Shown: positions 17,076 to 26,756, counted from the first letter of the stretch. The stretch is 64,000 bases of DNA from an uncultured Parabacteroides sp. (GCA_937894065.1 CALCST010000034.1:9211-73210); one strand, 5' to 3'. The notes: generated by a model from the sequence alone, not told the origin. Program-made: numbers and translations.

Positions 17076-19298
17076 ATGAAACACAGTTTTCTAGTGGCAG
17101 CTTCCTCATTGGCATTGTTGGCGGCTTGCACTTCTCCGAAAGAAAATGAGCCATCAGTTTCTTTCGCTCAATATGTGAATCCTATGATTGGAACGGATTT
17201 CACTGGTAATACTTACCCTGGTGCCCAACTGCCTTTTGGCTCAGTGCAGTTAAGTCCGGATAACGGATTACCAGGTTGGGACCGCATAGCTGGATATTTC
17301 TATCCTGATACAACTATTGCTGGTTTCAGTCATACACATTTGTCTGGAACTGGTGCAGGAGATTTGTATGACATTTTGTTTATGCCTGTAACTCGTCCGT
17401 ATAAAGAAGCAGAGGCTCCATTAGGAATTTACTCAACTTTCTCACATAATGATGAGATGGCTTCTGCAGGATATTATAGAGTTCTTCTTCAGGATTACAA
17501 CATCAATGTAGAACTTACTGCAACTGAAAGATGTGGTATTCAGAGATATACTTTCCCAAAAGCTGAGTCTTCTGTATTCCTTAACCTTAAGAAGGCAATG
17601 AACTGGGATTTCACTCTTGATTCTTATATCGAAGTTGTTGATTCATGCACTATTCGTGGCTATAGAATATCACAAGGATGGTCACCAAAGCAGCATGTGT
17701 ATTTCCAGACTCGTTTCTCACGTCCGTTCGATAACTGTACTATTGATAAAACAGATATTACATTGAAGGACAAAGGAAAAATCGGAACGGCTTATGTTGC
17801 AAGATTTGACTTTAATACTGAAAAGGATGAGGAAATCCTTGTTACAACTGGAATTTCGGGTGTAAGTATGGAAGGTGCAGCGTTGAATCTGAAAACAGAA
17901 GCACCAAAAGATGATTTCGATTATTATTATGCTAAGGCTGTTGAGAACTGGAATAATCAGCTCGGCAAAATAGAAATTGAAGGCGGAACTACAGACCAGA
18001 AGACTGTATTCTATACTGCTCTTTATCATAGCATGCTTGCACCAACTCTTTACAATGATGTAGATGGTTCATATATGGGAGCGGACAGAGAAATTCATAA
18101 GGCTGAAGGTTGGAATAATTATTCTACTTTCTCTTTGTGGGATACTTACAGAGCTTCACATCCTTTGTTCACATATATGCATCCGGAACGAGTTAATGAT
18201 ATGGTTAAAGGTTTCATAAAGTTCTATGAAGAAAGTGGTGCACTTCCTTTGTGGAATCTGTATGGTTGGGAAACAGATATGATGATTGGATATCATGCTG
18301 TTCCTGTAGTTGTGGATGCTTATTTGAAAGGTATTGGCGACTTTGATGCTGAAAAAGCTCTTGAAGCTTGTGTTGCTACAGCAAACAGAGACGAATATCA
18401 CGGTATAGGCGAGTACAAGAAATTAGGTTATGTTCCTGCTTATTCTGACAAAGCATTGTGGAAGAGCTGGTCAATGTCTAAGACAATGGAATATGCTTAT
18501 GATGACTATTGTATTGCTCGAATGGCAGAAAAGATGGGTAAAAAAGATATTGCTGATGAATTCTACAAACGCTCACAGAACTATCGTAATGTTTATAATC
18601 CTGAATCTACATTTATGCAGCCGCGTGACGAAAAAGGTAATTTTGCAAAAGATTTCAAGGCTGAGGTTTATACAGAAGATATTTGCGAAAGTAATGGATG
18701 GCAGTATTTATGCTCTGTCCAGCATGATGTAGAAGGCTTAATAAGTTTGGTTGGCGGTAAAGATAGATTTGTTCAGAAACTTGACAGTATGTTCACATAT
18801 GTTCCAGGTGCTGATGAAGAACTTCCTATTTTCAGTACTGGTATGATTGGTCAGTATGCTCATGGAAATGAACCAAGCCATCATGTAATTTATTTGTATA
18901 ACAAGGTCGGACAGCCATGGAAGACTCAGAAATATGCAGCACAAGTGATGCATGAGCTTTATACAAACACTCCGGACGGATTGTGCGGTAATGAGGATTG
19001 TGGTCAGATGTCTTCTTGGTATGTGTTCAGTGCTATGGGCTTCTATCCTGTAGATCCTGTTAGCGGTGAGTATGAGATTGGAACACCATTGTTCCCGAAG
19101 ATGAAAATGAATTTGTCAAACGGTAAGTCTTTCACAGTTCTGGCTTCTAATGTAAGTAAGGATAATATTTATATTCAGTCTGTGAAAGTCAATGGCAAAC
19201 CTTACGACAAGAGTTATATCACACATGATTTAATAATGAGTGGTGCAACTGTAGAGTTTGAAATGGGCAATCAGCCGGGACCAGTATGGTATAATTAA
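17076..19298 (+). CDS. GH92 alpha-mannosidase lipoprotein
   Basis: The 740-residue enzyme starts with a lipoprotein signal peptide (LALLAAC, lipid-anchored C18). GH92 enzymes are Ca2+-dependent exo-alpha-mannosidases acting on N-glycans and other mannosides. Family signatures include YVNPMIGTDFTGNTYPGA, GFSHTHLSGTG, FSLWDTYRASHPLF, GNEPSHHVIYLYN and GLCGNEDCGQMSSWYVFSA; the last two hold the calcium-binding and catalytic acidic residues. Length and domain order (N-terminal beta-sandwich, (alpha/alpha)6 barrel) are normal. It probably sits in the periplasm or on the outer membrane. It has its own -7 box, and no SusC/SusD pair is nearby. Confidence 0.95.
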   Translation: MKHSFLVAASSLALLAACTSPKENEPSVSFAQYVNPMIGTDFTGNTYPGAQLPFGSVQLSPDNGLPGWDRIAGYFYPDTTIAGFSHTHLSGTGAGDLYDILFMPVTRPYKEAEAPLGIYSTFSHNDEMASAGYYRVLLQDYNINVELTATERCGIQRYTFPKAESSVFLNLKKAMNWDFTLDSYIEVVDSCTIRGYRISQGWSPKQHVYFQTRFSRPFDNCTIDKTDITLKDKGKIGTAYVARFDFNTEKDEEILVTTGISGVSMEGAALNLKTEAPKDDFDYYYAKAVENWNNQLGKIEIEGGTTDQKTVFYTALYHSMLAPTLYNDVDGSYMGADREIHKAEGWNNYSTFSLWDTYRASHPLFTYMHPERVNDMVKGFIKFYEESGALPLWNLYGWETDMMIGYHAVPVVVDAYLKGIGDFDAEKALEACVATANRDEYHGIGEYKKLGYVPAYSDKALWKSWSMSKTMEYAYDDYCIARMAEKMGKKDIADEFYKRSQNYRNVYNPESTFMQPRDEKGNFAKDFKAEVYTEDICESNGWQYLCSVQHDVEGLISLVGGKDRFVQKLDSMFTYVPGADEELPIFSTGMIGQYAHGNEPSHHVIYLYNKVGQPWKTQKYAAQVMHELYTNTPDGLCGNEDCGQMSSWYVFSAMGFYPVDPVSGEYEIGTPLFPKMKMNLSNGKSFTVLASNVSKDNIYIQSVKVNGKPYDKSYITHDLIMSGATVEFEMGNQPGPVWYN

Positions 19299-19353
19299 TA
19301 ATAGAATTAGTTAGATTACTTGTTAGAATTCACAGTCTGCAAGGTTTAAAATA

Positions 19354-19410
19354 AAAGGCACATAGAATATGAGTTTTATTAGCTCTTTTCTATGTGCCTT
19401 TCTTTTTATT
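19354..19410. terminator. Bidirectional terminator between GH92 and GH43 genes
   Basis: The 14-bp arms AAAGGCACATAGAA (19354-19367) and TTCTATGTGCCTTT (19388-19401) are followed by CTTTTTATT on plus and preceded by A-rich sequence that gives Ts on minus. It serves both convergent genes. Confidence 0.85.
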
Positions 19411-20986
19411 ATTTCTTTTCCCGATAATCGAACCAATCAACGTCGGCAATTATACTTCCTGGTTTTTGTTCTGATTCAGCAAACAGACCAATATAAACAC
19501 CGGTAAACACATTGTTTGTTTCCTTGCTTAAGTATCTCGTGTCAGCTTCGCCCAGGAATTTGAAAGTCTTTCCTTCATCTTCTGAATAATAGAAGCTGTA
19601 GAATTCTGCTTTTCCTTCAGCTTTCAATAATATAGGAGAATTTCCTACAGGAATTTTCTTTTCGATATGTTTTATTTTGCCTAGTTTGTATTCAAGACAA
19701 ACATATCTTTGATTATTTTCCTCTGTAATGAAAACACTATAATGATTGTTGCTATTCATATAAACGCTTAATCCGCTTCTGTCTTTTTCGCTTATTTGCT
19801 TTATTTCTATTTTTGCAGTAGCTTCAAAGTTCATATGCTGCTGACGTCTGCCTATGAAGGTTGGACTGTCATTTTGGTCGATATATATTGTATCACCTTT
19901 CAGGCGCATAAAACCTTTACGTTCTGAGAGAGAATAATTGCTTCTGTTTGGATTTCTAAGGTAATTCCATATCATTGCAACTTCTTTTCCATCGAATTCT
20001 TCCTTGTTGTCGAAATTCTGAGACTGAACAGCCTGTACTGGCAATTTGCAATTCATGTCTAAAGTAACCGGTTTGCCTCCATTTACGATTGGCCATCCGT
20101 CTTTGTCCCATTCAACTGGAGCCAGATATGTTTCACGTCCAAGCAAATGATTTGTATCAACATTAGGTCTGAATGCCAGGAATACAATCCACCATGAACC
20201 ATCTTGCGCCTGGACTAAATCACCATGCCCAGTGCCTTGTATAGGATTTGATTGAGCTTCAACGCGGCAGTGAGTAAGAATTGGATTGCGAGGACAACTT
20301 TCATACGGACCATAAATATTTTTGCTTCGTGCTATAGTTATCATATGAGCATATTCCGTACCACCTTCAGCTATGAGTAGATAATAATATCCATCTTTCT
20401 TGTATACATGAGGAGCTTCTGGATATCTGCCTCCGGTTCCGCCCCAAACGGCAACTGGTTTATTAAGAAGTTCTCCGTTTTCTATGTTTATTTCTGACAT
20501 GAAAATTTTATTGTCCATTGTTGACATAAAATATGTTTTTCCGTTTTCATCCCAGAATATTGTCGGGTCAATTCCTCCTTGCTTCACTTTTATTGGTTCG
20601 GACCATGGTCCGGCAGGATTCTTTGCTGTGACATAGAAATTACCTAGGGAGCTTACATTTGTAGTAACCATATAATAAGTTCCTTTATTATATCTTATTG
20701 TCGGCGCATAAATACCACCGGAAAAACGAGCCTTTTGTAGCGGTAATTGCTCGTCTGTAGTTAAGCAATGACCAATTTGTTTCCAGTTAACCAAATCTTT
20801 ACTGTGGAAAATTGGAACACCAGGGAAATATTCAAATGAACTGTTAACTAAATAATAATCATTGTTCACTCTGCAAATAGATGGATCCGGATAGAATCCC
20901 GGTAAAATAGGGTTGTTGAATTTACTTTGTGATGAAGCTCCAAACACTGAGCACATCATCATTACACCAATAGCCAGATTTTTCAT
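19409..20986 (-). CDS. GH43 family beta-xylosidase / alpha-L-arabinofuranosidase
   Basis: The 525-residue secreted glycoside hydrolase has a signal peptide of about 20 residues (ending FGASSQ). The five-bladed propeller has NPILPGFYPDPS with catalytic-base D34, GGIDPTIFWD with D140 as likely pKa modulator, and YPEAPHVYKKDGYY with E190 as likely general acid. After about residue 325 a beta-sandwich follows (QSQNFDNKEEFDGKEVAMIW), the C-terminal module common in xylan-acting GH43 enzymes. Substrate choice between xylosides and arabinosides cannot be settled. The gene converges with GH92 and has no visible transport or regulatory partner. Confidence 0.92.
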   Translation of the reverse strand: MKNLAIGVMMMCSVFGASSQSKFNNPILPGFYPDPSICRVNNDYYLVNSSFEYFPGVPIFHSKDLVNWKQIGHCLTTDEQLPLQKARFSGGIYAPTIRYNKGTYYMVTTNVSSLGNFYVTAKNPAGPWSEPIKVKQGGIDPTIFWDENGKTYFMSTMDNKIFMSEINIENGELLNKPVAVWGGTGGRYPEAPHVYKKDGYYYLLIAEGGTEYAHMITIARSKNIYGPYESCPRNPILTHCRVEAQSNPIQGTGHGDLVQAQDGSWWIVFLAFRPNVDTNHLLGRETYLAPVEWDKDGWPIVNGGKPVTLDMNCKLPVQAVQSQNFDNKEEFDGKEVAMIWNYLRNPNRSNYSLSERKGFMRLKGDTIYIDQNDSPTFIGRRQQHMNFEATAKIEIKQISEKDRSGLSVYMNSNNHYSVFITEENNQRYVCLEYKLGKIKHIEKKIPVGNSPILLKAEGKAEFYSFYYSEDEGKTFKFLGEADTRYLSKETNNVFTGVYIGLFAESEQKPGSIIADVDWFDYREKK

Positions 20987-21069
20987 AAAAATAATTGATT
21001 AAGTCTTTTACGGCAGTAAATATATGAAAAATATATTATTTACACTTATTACATTCATATAAAAGGTTA

Positions 21070-21118
21070 AGCTATTAAAAAAGACAAGCCGACTAAGATT
21101 TCTCTCGTCGGCTTGTCT
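21070..21118 (-). terminator. Terminator of rho
   Basis: The 12-bp arms AGACAAGCCGAC (21082-21093) and GTCGGCTTGTCT (21107-21118) flank a 13-nt loop. Read on the minus strand the stem is followed by TTTTTTAATAG. Confidence 0.88.
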
Positions 21119-21156
21119 ATCTTATATTATGGCTAATTTATTATTTAGGAATATCT

Positions 21157-23154
21157 TTATCCGTTCATTGAAGCCAAGAATTCTTTGTTGTCAATTGTTT
21201 GTTCCATACGTTGTTTTACAAACTCCATAGCTTCCACTGAATTCATATCTGCAAGATATTTACGTAGAATCCACATTCTGTTCAATGTAGTTTCGTCCTG
21301 AAGCAAGTCATCACGGCGTGTACTTGAAGCAGTGATATCAACTGCAGGATAAATACGTTTGTTAGAAAGCTTGCGGTCAAGCTGCAATTCCATATTACCA
21401 GTTCCTTTGAACTCTTCAAAGATGACTTCGTCCATTTTTGAACCAGTTTCTGTCAATGCAGTTGCAAGGATAGTCAAACTACCGCCGTTTTCAATATTAC
21501 GTGCAGCACCGAAGAAGCGCTTAGGTTTTTGAAGAGCGTTGGCGTCAACACCACCGGAAAGAACTTTTCCCGAAGCAGGCTGAACAGTATTATATGCTCT
21601 TGCAAGGCGAGTAATTGAGTCAAGCAAGATAACCACATCATGTCCACATTCAACCAGACGTTTTGCCTTATTCAGTACAATCTCTGCAATTTTTACGTGT
21701 CTTTCGGCAGGTTCGTCGAATGTTGAGGCGATAACTTCTGCATCAACGCTTCTTGCCATATCGGTAACTTCTTCCGGACGCTCGTCAATAAGAAGAATAA
21801 TCATATAAACTTCCGGATGATTAGCTGCGATTGCATTTGCAATATCTTTCAACAATACAGTTTTACCGGTTTTAGGAGGAGCAACAATCAAACCGCGCTG
21901 TCCTTTTCCGATAGGAGAGAACAAGTCAACAACTCTCACTGCAATGTTGTCATAAACTTTCGGTGAGCGTTTGTCTGTCAATTGGAATTTCTCATCCGGG
22001 AACAAAGGAGTAAGATGGTCGAAAGGAACACGGTCTCTAACTTCTTCTGGTGAACGGCCGTTTATCTTATCAACTTTTACTAGAGGGAAATATTTTTCAC
22101 CTTCCTTTGGAGGACGGATTGCACCTTCAACAACATCTCCGGTTTTCAAACCGAACAATTTGATTTGTGACTGTGAAACATAAATATCATCCGGAGAAGT
22201 CAGGTAGTTATAGTCTGATGAGCGAAGGAATCCATATCCATCCTGCATCATTTCCAAAACTCCGGAGCCAGTCAATATACCGTCAAATTCATAAGGCTTT
22301 TCCTGATTCTGAGCATTATTGTTCTGACGATTGTTCTGTCTGTTATTATTGTTGTTGTTATTATTATTCTGTCTGTTATTGTTTTGGGCAGAAGCATTAT
22401 GAGGTTCAGAACCATTGTTGTTATTGTTCTGATTATTATTGTTTTGCTGTACAGCTTTATTTTCTTGTTTTGGAGCAGCAGCAAATGGGAAAATCTGGTC
22501 TAGAACAGATTTTGCATCTCTGTGTCTGAAAACTATTCTTTTTGGCTCCTCGTTATTGCCAGTAGGGATAATTTCTGTAGATACGTTTTGGAAGTTTTCT
22601 TTGTTGCTTTCCTTGTTATCGGCATTGTCAGTAACATTTATAGGAGTATTGTTGTCACTGTTGTTGTTTGAATTTGTAATTGTATTATTGTTTGTGCCGT
22701 TGTTATCAACTTTTTCTGCAATCTTTTCTTCCGTAATAGCAATGTTGTTATTATCAACTTCTTTTGCCTGAGTATCTGTTTTCCCTTTTTTATCAGTTCT
22801 TGTTTTTCTTTTTTTCTCAGTAGCTGCCTTTTCCTGAGGCAAGTTTTCAGTTGTTTTTTCAACATTGGTTATGTTCACAGTTTCAGTTTGAGCAGCTTCT
22901 TCAGCAACAGTAGCAGGTTTTTCTTCTTTAACTGTTTTCTTTGCTCTTACTTTCTTTTCTGTTTTCTTGACCTCTTTTTCCTTTGATTTTTCTGCCTGTA
23001 TTCCTGCATAAGAAATTGCTTGCTCGTCAAGGATTTTATATATCAATTCATCCTTTTTAAAAGAGCGGACTTTCTTGATTCCCAATTCCTCTGCAATTGT
23101 TTGCAGTTCTGGAAGAAGTTTTTCATTTAGTTCGAGAATGTTATATTTTTGCAT
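21157..23154 (-). CDS. rho: Transcription termination factor Rho with long disordered insertion
   Basis: This hexameric RNA helicase ends transcription of untranslated RNA. At 665 residues it is about 245 longer than E. coli Rho. The Rho_N domain at 1-50 is followed by a low-complexity insertion at about 51-287. This has a Lys/Glu-rich part (55-150) and two Asn/Gln-rich tracts (about 135-200 and 235-284), with a conserved-looking island around RIVFRHRDAKSVLDQ (206-220). The RNA-binding cold-shock-like domain starts near 290 (GSGVLEMMQDGYGFLR). The ATPase follows, with Walker A PPKTGKT at 426-432, VVILLDSITRLARAYN, and SGGVDANALQKPKRFFGAA. Such insertions are known in Bacteroidetes Rho. A leader of about 180 nt and a terminator suggest a single-gene unit. 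Confidence 0.97.
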   Translation of the reverse strand: MQKYNILELNEKLLPELQTIAEELGIKKVRSFKKDELIYKILDEQAISYAGIQAEKSKEKEVKKTEKKVRAKKTVKEEKPATVAEEAAQTETVNITNVEKTTENLPQEKAATEKKRKTRTDKKGKTDTQAKEVDNNNIAITEEKIAEKVDNNGTNNNTITNSNNNSDNNTPINVTDNADNKESNKENFQNVSTEIIPTGNNEEPKRIVFRHRDAKSVLDQIFPFAAAPKQENKAVQQNNNNQNNNNNGSEPHNASAQNNNRQNNNNNNNNNRQNNRQNNNAQNQEKPYEFDGILTGSGVLEMMQDGYGFLRSSDYNYLTSPDDIYVSQSQIKLFGLKTGDVVEGAIRPPKEGEKYFPLVKVDKINGRSPEEVRDRVPFDHLTPLFPDEKFQLTDKRSPKVYDNIAVRVVDLFSPIGKGQRGLIVAPPKTGKTVLLKDIANAIAANHPEVYMIILLIDERPEEVTDMARSVDAEVIASTFDEPAERHVKIAEIVLNKAKRLVECGHDVVILLDSITRLARAYNTVQPASGKVLSGGVDANALQKPKRFFGAARNIENGGSLTILATALTETGSKMDEVIFEEFKGTGNMELQLDRKLSNKRIYPAVDITASSTRRDDLLQDETTLNRMWILRKYLADMNSVEAMEFVKQRMEQTIDNKEFLASMNG

Positions 23155-23340
23155 ATTGCGGAAAGTAAAATAAATAAATGTAGTTACATAGACATACCTA
23201 AAGTTTTCGCATAAAACTTTATTGTATGAAAAAGCAATAAAATATTTAGTATTTAATTATGAAAATTCTTTGAATAAAACCGATTGCTGAAACACTAATA
23301 AGAATGTACATTAGCTTCAGATCTGCGGAGTAAATCTGTG

Positions 23341-23348
23341 CAAATATA
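23341..23348 (-). promoter_or_regulatory. Possible rho promoter and long leader
   Basis: On the minus strand this reads TATATTTG. It lies 186 nt upstream of the rho ATG, inside the 256-nt gap that follows tilS. No other clear box is closer to rho, so rho may carry an untranslated leader of about 180 nt, which could serve feedback control. Confidence 0.45.
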
Positions 23349-23410
23349 ATAATATTTTCTTATATCCATAAAAAATCATATTGGATTTTTATGCAAAATA
23401 TGGAATATTG

Positions 23411-24763
23411 CTAATGCTTTTCGAGCAATTTTACAGTCAGGATATTTCTTGTCTTTTCTGTTATTCTAAATCTGTTATCGGCTCTTTCTCCGATTATCCA
23501 TAATATATCCTCGCCCGAAACCAATAGCCAAATATTCTCCTTTTGGATTCGGTTTAACTTCTTGTCACTGAAGTAATCACTAAGTTTCTTTTTCCCTTTC
23601 ATGCCAAACGGAACGAACCAATCACCATGATTCCAGTGTCTGATGTTAAGCTCCGAACCAATTTTGTCAAGGTCAAAATATGCTATGGATTTGTCCTTCA
23701 CGATTTCAAAATTCGCAATACTTTCAACAGTTTCAATGCTGAACTCCAGATTTATAGGAGCATTGATTGCGGCAATTCCTTTTCCAGGTTTCAGATTTAC
23801 CGGATATATTGTTTCAGCCTCACTTTCATCTTTATTTTCATTCAGTTGCAAATATCCGCTTGCAGTTACAAGAGTCCAGTTTTTTGATTGAAAACATTTG
23901 CCGGGTTCCTTCTCGAGGCAAGAACAAATATTTGAGCATACTATCCTTGAGAAACCGAAAGGCTGCAACAATTCAAATATAATAGTCTCATAAGCCGGAT
24001 ATTTCATTATAATATTGGTATCAAGTCTGAGGCTGTCTTTGTCCCAAGCTTTCTCTCTGACCTCTTCAACAACATTCATATATAAGGCTTCGGCAGCCGA
24101 CAGATTTTCTGCAGTACGCGCAATGTTCTGTTTTGCCGCAGGATTAATTCTCTCCAGCATAGGCATTATGTTGAGCCGGATAAAATTCCTTGCATATTCG
24201 TCCGATAAATTCGAGCTGTCAGTTATATAATTCAGAGATTCCTTTTTCAGCCATTGCAAAATGTCCTCACGGCTGCATGACAATAGCGGACGGATTATAT
24301 TGTTGTTCTTTGGCAACATTCCTCTCATTCCTCTTATTCCGCTTCCTCTGACAATATTCAGCAGGAGAGTCTCGGCATTGTCATCTCTGTGGTGAGCCAC
24401 GGCAATAGCCTGAGCTTTCAACTCTTTTCTTTGTGCTTCAAACCATTCGTATCTTAATTCCCTTGCGGCCATCTCGATGGATAGATGCTTTTCTTTTGCG
24501 AATTCCACAGTGTCAAAATCAATTTTCACAAAAGGAACGTTGAGCTTTTCTGCCGTTTTTCTCGCAAAGTCTTCGTCTCTCATTGATTCTTCGCCTCTGA
24601 GGTGGAAATTGCAATGCAAGGCTATACAGTTATATCCCAGCTTCGACAATACCGAAAGAAGCGCAACAGAATCGGCTCCGCCACTCAACCCGACAAGAAC
24701 CGGCGCATTACTGTAGTCAATAAGTTTGTGCTTGTTTATGTAAAGACGAATGTTGTTCAGCAT
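23411..24763 (-). CDS. tilS: tRNA(Ile)-lysidine synthetase
   Basis: The 450-residue enzyme converts C34 of the tRNA(Ile) CAU anticodon to lysidine with ATP, making it read AUA. The N-type ATP pyrophosphatase signature GLSGGADSVALLSVL lies near the N-terminus, followed by ALHCNFHLRGEESMRDEDF and AVAHHRDDNAETLLLNIVRG. The C-terminal TilS substrate-binding domain contains IRHWNHGDWFVPFGMKGKKK and KLSDYFSDKKL. The length is normal. It stands alone on the minus strand, with a terminator for the upstream operon before it. Confidence 0.95.
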   Translation of the reverse strand: MLNNIRLYINKHKLIDYSNAPVLVGLSGGADSVALLSVLSKLGYNCIALHCNFHLRGEESMRDEDFARKTAEKLNVPFVKIDFDTVEFAKEKHLSIEMAARELRYEWFEAQRKELKAQAIAVAHHRDDNAETLLLNIVRGSGIRGMRGMLPKNNNIIRPLLSCSREDILQWLKKESLNYITDSSNLSDEYARNFIRLNIMPMLERINPAAKQNIARTAENLSAAEALYMNVVEEVREKAWDKDSLRLDTNIIMKYPAYETIIFELLQPFGFSRIVCSNICSCLEKEPGKCFQSKNWTLVTASGYLQLNENKDESEAETIYPVNLKPGKGIAAINAPINLEFSIETVESIANFEIVKDKSIAYFDLDKIGSELNIRHWNHGDWFVPFGMKGKKKLSDYFSDKKLNRIQKENIWLLVSGEDILWIIGERADNRFRITEKTRNILTVKLLEKH

Positions 24764-24780
24764 ATATCAGTCATAATAAA

Positions 24781-24831
24781 AAACACAAAGAGACAGATTT
24801 GTGTTTGGTCGAAATCTGAATCTTTGTGTTT
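24781..24831 (-). terminator. Terminator of the NIF3 / zinc-ribbon operon
   Basis: A long two-part stem pairs AAACACAAAGA (24781-24791) with TCTTTGTGTTT (24821-24831) and CAGATTT (24794-24800) with AAATCTG (24812-24818). On the minus strand it is followed by a run of Ts. Confidence 0.8.
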
Positions 24832-24856
24832 TGCGTATTCAGTATGAAAATAATAA

Positions 24857-25618
24857 TTATTCTACACCTGCAAGTTCCGGGTCAATCATGATTCTACCGC
24901 AATATTCGCAAACGATAACTTTTTTGCGAAGCTTGATGTCGAGCTGTTTCTGAGGCGGAATCTTGTTGAAGCATCCACCGCAAGCGTCACGCTGGATGTA
25001 AACAACAGCCAAACCGTTTCTTGCACCCTTACGGATACGTTTGAATGCAGTAAGCAAGCGAGGCTCAATCATTGATTCCAAAGATTTAGCCTTTTCGCGC
25101 AAGTTTTCTTCAGTCTGCTTTGTTTCAGAAATAATCTGTTCCAATTCGCCTTTTTTCTGAGCCAAATCAGCTTTTCTGCCTTCCATGCGCTCTTTCAGCT
25201 GCACTATATCGTTCTTTTTAGTTTCGATGGCATTGTTGAATTCTCTGATTTTTTTCTCTGCAAATTCAATTTCCAAGCCCTGGAATTCGATTTCTTTTGA
25301 CAAGTTGTCGAATTCTCTGTTGTTGCGCACGTTGTCCAACTGTGCTTTGTATTTTTCAATCAGTCCGGTAGATTCTGTGATTTTATTTTTTTGTTCACTC
25401 ACTGAAACTTCATAATCCTTAATGTCGGCCTGATAGTTCTGAAGACGAGTTTCCAAACCGGCGATTTCGTCTTCCAAATCCTGAACCTCCAAAGGAAGTT
25501 CGCCACGAAGCGTTCTGATTTTATCTATTTCAGAAACTGTTTTCTGAAGCTGATAAAGTGTAGATAGCTTTTCCTCAACCGTATATTCTCTTTCAGCTGA
25601 TTGTTTCTCTGTAGCCAT
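24857..25618 (-). CDS. Coiled-coil protein with C4-type zinc ribbon (DUF164)
   Basis: The 253-residue protein has a long charged coiled coil (about 15-190, many KEE/LEE heptads such as LEDEIAGLETRLQNYQ). It ends in a zinc ribbon with two Cys pairs, CGGC and CEYC, 21 residues apart, just before GRIMIDPELAGVE. This is the zf-RING_7/DUF164 architecture. Function is poorly defined; a nucleic-acid-binding or regulatory role is often proposed. It starts 1 nt after the stop of the NIF3-like gene upstream, so the two are translated from one mRNA. This pairing recurs in Bacteroidetes as far as I recall, suggesting a shared task. Confidence 0.88.
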   Translation of the reverse strand: MATEKQSAEREYTVEEKLSTLYQLQKTVSEIDKIRTLRGELPLEVQDLEDEIAGLETRLQNYQADIKDYEVSVSEQKNKITESTGLIEKYKAQLDNVRNNREFDNLSKEIEFQGLEIEFAEKKIREFNNAIETKKNDIVQLKERMEGRKADLAQKKGELEQIISETKQTEENLREKAKSLESMIEPRLLTAFKRIRKGARNGLAVVYIQRDACGGCFNKIPPQKQLDIKLRKKVIVCEYCGRIMIDPELAGVE

Positions 25619-25619
25619 T

Positions 25620-26717
25620 CTATAAATATTTTACTGGGTTTGAATTAACATTAGAAAAATATAGGGCAAAGGTAGGGAATTTTTTCGAAATAATAGAATA
25701 AAAGATATCTTTTGTACAAACTTCCGATTCATAATGTCCTATTACTGCAAGTAAAATTTGCCCGTCAACGTCGAAAAAGTCATTATACTTGGCTTCTCCT
25801 GTAATGAAAATGTCGGCTCCATAGTTTATGGCGTCTTTTATCAGAAACGCACCGCTGCCACCGCATATTGCCACTTCGCGGATAGGTTTTCCCGTCAGTG
25901 CCGAATGTTTTACACATCCCACATGAAACAAATCCTTTATTCTTTGCAGGAACGGGAGTTCTTCTTCCTCCTCAGGCAGTTCGCCCACTATACCGGAGCC
26001 CACTTGTTCCCACGTATTGTCCAACTGATAGAAATCATAAGCCGGTTCTTCATAAGGATGAACTGCAAGCAAGGCTCTCAGCACTGCTCCTTTGCGGAAT
26101 GCCGGAAGTATTGTTTCGATTCTAACTTCCGTTTCCGAATGCAATTCACCTATTTCGCCGCAATATGGATTGCAGTTTTCTCCCGCCTTGAAAGTTCCCT
26201 GACCGACAACATTGAAGCTGCACGAATCATAATTGCCGATGCTTCCTGCTCCGGCATTGAACAATGCCGACCTTACTGACTCAGCCTGGCTTTGCGGCAC
26301 GAATGTTACCAGCTTCAGCAGCGAGTCTTTTAATGGACTTAACACACGTATGTTCTGCAAACCAATGAGCTCTGCCAGCTTGAAATTAACTCCGCCAAAA
26401 GCATTGTCCATATTTGTATGTGCAGAATAAACCACAATGTCATATTTGCAAGCCTTCATTATACATCTTTCTATATACGTTTTTCCCGTAAGTGATTTGA
26501 AAGGCTTGAAAGCCAAAGGATGATGCGAGATGATTAGATTGCAGTTTTCCTCAATAGCTTCGTCGATGACTTCTTCCGTAACATCGAGACATAGCAATGC
26601 TCCGGTTGCTTCCTGATTGACATCACCGATTTGCACTCCCGCGTTGTCAAAACTTTCCTGCAGCGGGAGCGGAGCATAAATCTCAAGTTCCTTTATTATA
26701 TCTTTTATTTTATACAT
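25620..26717 (-). CDS. NIF3-like dinuclear metal-centre protein
   Basis: The 365-residue member of the NIF3/YbgI family has metal-ligand motifs at both ends: SHHPLAFKPFKSL and SAHTNMDNAFGGVN in the N-terminal half and VIGHYESEV near the C-terminus. A CutA1-like insertion domain (about 125-235) contains VTFVPQSQAESVRSALFNAGAG and AVHPYEEPAYDFYQL. This makes it the long form found in Firmicutes and Bacteroidetes. Databases often call it GTP cyclohydrolase I type 2, but that activity is doubtful for most members. It is the first gene of a two-gene operon with the zinc-ribbon protein. Confidence 0.92.
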   Translation of the reverse strand: MYKIKDIIKELEIYAPLPLQESFDNAGVQIGDVNQEATGALLCLDVTEEVIDEAIEENCNLIISHHPLAFKPFKSLTGKTYIERCIMKACKYDIVVYSAHTNMDNAFGGVNFKLAELIGLQNIRVLSPLKDSLLKLVTFVPQSQAESVRSALFNAGAGSIGNYDSCSFNVVGQGTFKAGENCNPYCGEIGELHSETEVRIETILPAFRKGAVLRALLAVHPYEEPAYDFYQLDNTWEQVGSGIVGELPEEEEELPFLQRIKDLFHVGCVKHSALTGKPIREVAICGGSGAFLIKDAINYGADIFITGEAKYNDFFDVDGQILLAVIGHYESEVCTKDIFYSIISKKFPTFALYFSNVNSNPVKYL

Positions 26718-26748
26718 ATGGAAAGTTATCTGTGATTTTATTTATCTA

Positions 26749-26756
26749 CAAAAATA
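26749..26756 (-). promoter_or_regulatory. -7 promoter box of the NIF3 / zinc-ribbon operon
   Basis: On the minus strand this reads TATTTTTG, 31 nt upstream of the ATG at 26717. Confidence 0.55.

Noticed and set aside
22167..22771. Overlapping plus-strand frames opposite the Rho insertion, rich in Cys, Tyr and Leu
   Set aside because: They are complements of the Asn/Lys-rich codons of Rho and have no independent support.
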